From AC-37 sp035275105 (GTDB taxonomy: Bacteria > Actinomycetota > Thermoleophilia > Solirubrobacterales > Thermoleophilaceae), in contig DATENL010000291.1 in NCBI GenBank assembly GCA_035275105.1, positions 1 through 22,062 on the forward strand: a DNA stretch of 22,062 nucleotides, written 5' to 3'. Shown here piece by piece: positions 20,178 through 22,062 of the stretch. The position numbers were made by a program, and so were the translations under genes. The notes beneath the pieces were generated by a model. It ran no database searches and had not been told where the DNA came from. It saw nothing but the letters and a program-made list of their open reading frames with translations. The first letter of the stretch is position 1, and the number at the start of each line of letters is the position of its first letter.

Positions 20178-21107
20178 CTACGGGGTCGCCGGTGAAACGG
20201 GCGTAGTGGGCGTGGTCCCGGGCGTCGTCGTGGTCCCGGGGCTGACCGTCGATCCCGGCGTGGTCGTGTTGGTCGCCCCCGGGGTAGGGACCGGCGCCGG
20301 TGCGTCCGCCGCGCCGGGCTGCTCGTCGGGAGCCGGCGGGGGCAGGTCGAGCCCGCCGGCCACGGGGCGGTCGGGCAGCCGCACGTCCACGTACTCGGCC
20401 CCGCTGCTCGTCTCGTCGGCCAGGATGGCGGCCGCCGCCGTCCACTTCGCGTCGAGCTGGGCCGCGCTGCCCAGGATCACGTCGGGACCGTCGGTCATGT
20501 ACGCGACCAGTCCCCTGCCCGGCACCTCGCTCAGGCGCTCGACCCTCTCGAGCAGCGCCCGCGGAGCCGCCGCGGCCGCGGCCACCAGCCGCGACGCCCG
20601 GCCCGCCCCGAGCCGCATCCCCGACGGCAGCGCGCCGACATCGATCGCCGGTAGATCGCGGGGGATCGGCTCGACGTCCGGCAGCAACACGCCGCCCGAG
20701 CCGACCGCGACGCGCTCGTTGCCGTAGGCGAGCACCGCGACGGGGGCCTTCTCGACGACCTGGATTCGCAGCCCGTGGGGGAACTCGGTGGTCACGCGGA
20801 TCGCCTCGACGGCCGAGGTCGTCCCGAGCGCGCGCCGGAGAGCCGCCTGGTCCACGTGCAGCGTGGTCATACGCCTCGCCGCGGCCACGAGCGCCGCCCG
20901 CTCGCCCGACGCGTCGGTGCCGGTCAGCCCGGTCACGGAAACGCGCTCGATCCTGACGAACGACGAGTCCCTGAACCAGAACAGGTAGCCCGCCCCGACC
21001 ACGGCCGCCAGCAGGGCGGCCACGAGCAGCCGCCGGCGCACGCGCGCCGACGGCGCCCTGAGCACCGCCACCGGGAGCCTCAGCGTGGCTGCGGCCGCCG
21101 CCCTCAC
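20178..21107 (-). CDS. ftsQ: Cell division protein FtsQ (POTRA-domain)
   Basis: FtsQ/DivIB is a bitopic membrane protein that links FtsB/FtsL and the septal synthase to the divisome. It is 309 aa from the GTG at 21107. There is a short basic cytoplasmic part (RAPSARVRRR), one membrane helix (about 27-45, ending GYLFWFRDS), a POTRA domain (about 50-122, with VRIERVSVTGL and EAIRVTTEFPHGLRIQVVEKAPVAVL) and the FtsQ beta domain (to about 255). Unusually, the exported C-terminus ends in about 40 residues rich in Thr and Pro with repeated PGTTTTPGTTP-like units. The GTG overlaps the murB stop as GTGA (21104-21107). Sequence identity across FtsQ is low; the call leans on domain layout and on being between murB and ftsZ. 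Confidence 0.92.
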   Translation of the reverse strand: MRAAAAATLRLPVAVLRAPSARVRRRLLVAALLAAVVGAGYLFWFRDSSFVRIERVSVTGLTGTDASGERAALVAAARRMTTLHVDQAALRRALGTTSAVEAIRVTTEFPHGLRIQVVEKAPVAVLAYGNERVAVGSGGVLLPDVEPIPRDLPAIDVGALPSGMRLGAGRASRLVAAAAAAPRALLERVERLSEVPGRGLVAYMTDGPDVILGSAAQLDAKWTAAAAILADETSSGAEYVDVRLPDRPVAGGLDLPPPAPDEQPGAADAPAPVPTPGATNTTTPGSTVSPGTTTTPGTTPTTPVSPATP

Positions 21108-22015
21108 GCGCGGAGCGCCTCCGCGTCCACGTCGCCGAGCAGCTGCACCTCGGGCTCCAGCTCGACGCCGAACCGCTCGCGCACGCGCCGGCGCCCCTCG
21201 GCCATGAGCGCGATCACGTCGGCCGTCGTGGCCTCCCCCATGTTCTCGACGAAGTTCGCGTGCTTCTCGGCGAACCGCGCCCCGCCGACGGTCAGCCCGC
21301 GGCAGCCGGCCGCGTCGAGCAGCTGGCCGGCGCTCCGGCCCTCGGCGCGCGGGTCGTCGGGGTTCTTGAAGGTCGAGCCGAACGTCTTGATCCCGGACGG
21401 CTGGGCCGCCCGCCGCTGGGTCCGCATATCGGCCAGCGTGCGCTTCACGTCGGACGGCTCCGCCGGCGAGAGCGCGAACGACGCTCGCGCCACGACCTCG
21501 CCCGGCGAGAGGTTGGAGCGCCTGTACGCGAACCCCAACTCGTCCGGGGCTCGCCTCGTCACCTCGCCCGGGCGCGCGACCTCGACCCACTCGAGCACGC
21601 GCGAGAGGTCCCCGCCATACGCGTTCGCGTTCATCCGGACCGCGCCGCCCACCGTGCCGGGGATGTTCACGCCGAACTCCAGTCCGCTGAGCCCGAGCCG
21701 CGCCGCCATCGCCGCGGCCTGCGGCAGCCGCGCTCCGCCCCCGCACACGAGGCGTTGGCCCTCCGGGACGATCGTGGCCAGGTCGTCGTCGAGCTTGAGT
21801 ACGAGTCCGCGAAAGCCGTCATCGGCTATGAGCAGGTTCGAGCCGGACCCGACCACTCCTACCTCGACCCCCTGTCCGCGCGCCCACTCGAGCAGCTCCG
21901 CCAGCCGCTCGGAGGAGCCCGCGCGGGCGAAGAAGTCCCCCTGGCCGCCGGTGCGGACCGTCGTGAGCCGCGCGAGCGGGTAGTCGCGCTCGACGCCCGC
22001 GGGCTCGGCCGTCAT
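21104..22015 (-). CDS. murB: UDP-N-acetylenolpyruvoylglucosamine reductase
   Basis: A cytoplasmic FAD enzyme that reduces UDP-GlcNAc-enolpyruvate to UDP-MurNAc with NADPH, the second committed step of peptidoglycan synthesis. It is 303 aa, typical of the shorter type II MurB. The FAD domain shows TTVRTGGQGDFFA (18-30), VGSGSNLLIADDGFRG (54-69), and GLSGLEFGVNIPGTVGGAVRMNANAYG (108-134). Active-site residues are Arg165 (FAYRRS), Ser214 (GSTFKNP) and Glu289 (LEPEVQLLG). The ATG at 22015 overlaps the upstream stop as ATGA. It leads the murB-ftsQ pair. Confidence 0.97.
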   Translation of the reverse strand: MTAEPAGVERDYPLARLTTVRTGGQGDFFARAGSSERLAELLEWARGQGVEVGVVGSGSNLLIADDGFRGLVLKLDDDLATIVPEGQRLVCGGGARLPQAAAMAARLGLSGLEFGVNIPGTVGGAVRMNANAYGGDLSRVLEWVEVARPGEVTRRAPDELGFAYRRSNLSPGEVVARASFALSPAEPSDVKRTLADMRTQRRAAQPSGIKTFGSTFKNPDDPRAEGRSAGQLLDAAGCRGLTVGGARFAEKHANFVENMGEATTADVIALMAEGRRRVRERFGVELEPEVQLLGDVDAEALRA

Positions 22016-22062
22016 CGCGCGCCGGCCCCGACCGGCGCCGCCGGCTGCCCCACGAGCGCGCG
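22012..22062 (-). CDS. C-terminal end of the gene upstream of murB (probably murC), partial
   Basis: Reading leftwards from the window edge, one frame is open for 16 codons and ends ALVGQPAAPVGAGAR before a TGA at 22014-22012 that overlaps the murB ATG. The overlap matches the coupling style of the rest of the window. Position before murB in an actinobacterial division cluster suggests UDP-N-acetylmuramate-alanine ligase (murC), but the fragment is too short to show any motif. Confidence 0.4.
   Translation of the reverse strand, partial: RALVGQPAAPVGAGAR

Noticed and set aside
1..22062. CRISPR array, tRNA, rRNA, insertion sequence or integrase
   Set aside because: No evenly spaced repeat-spacer series, cloverleaf, rRNA segment or transposase/integrase-like protein was seen on either strand.

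Overview
This is very GC-rich, densely coded DNA with many GTG starts and 1-20 bp gene overlaps. Gene order and protein type suggest a deep-branching actinobacterium, perhaps Thermoleophilia/Solirubrobacterales. The clues are a murC-murB-ftsQ-ftsZ division cluster, glycine decarboxylase split into two subunits, GTG/TTG starts and an apparent leaderless promoter. The lineage is an inference; no rRNA is present.

Layout. (1) 1-8080, all on the minus strand: gcvT, gcvH, gcvPA, gcvPB (glycine cleavage system without its L protein), a small membrane protein, a molybdopterin oxidoreductase of the sulfite oxidase fold, trpS, a possible 40-residue membrane peptide, scpA, and scpB running off the left edge. 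A perfect TGTGA-N6-TCACA palindrome lies between trpS and scpA. (2) 8186-9883, plus strand: a 14-helix drug-exporter-type MFS transporter with a probable leaderless GTG start, divergent from gcvT. (3) 9880-16663, minus strand: a tightly packed seven-gene operon. In transcription order it encodes a VioC/AsnO-type Fe(II)/2-oxoglutarate amino-acid hydroxylase, a ThiF/E1-like adenylating enzyme without a catalytic cysteine, an SCP-2 lipid carrier, an acyl-CoA dehydrogenase, an acyltransferase-like protein of unknown function, an amidase-signature hydrolase and an alpha/beta hydrolase. (4) 16664-16998: a GC-rich intergenic stretch full of hairpins. (5) 16999-18525, plus strand: a secreted sialidase-fold protein with six Asp-boxes. 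(6) 18526-18820: a convergent intergenic region with a perfect 28-bp-arm inverted repeat and further hairpins. (7) 18821-22062, minus strand: ftsZ, ftsQ, murB and a probable murC tail. ftsZ has its own promoter and an unusual repeated upstream motif.

The most interesting part is the 9880-16663 operon. The genes overlap so tightly that they must be expressed together, and their chemistry (amino-acid hydroxylation, carboxylate adenylation, acyl carriage, acyl desaturation, acyl transfer, amide/ester hydrolysis) fits an uncharacterised pathway that makes, and may recycle, an acylated amino-acid-type small molecule. No NRPS or PKS gene is present. The product is unknown and this reading is inference from family membership. 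The nested palindrome at 18539-18599 and the repeated motif upstream of ftsZ are the most notable non-coding signals.
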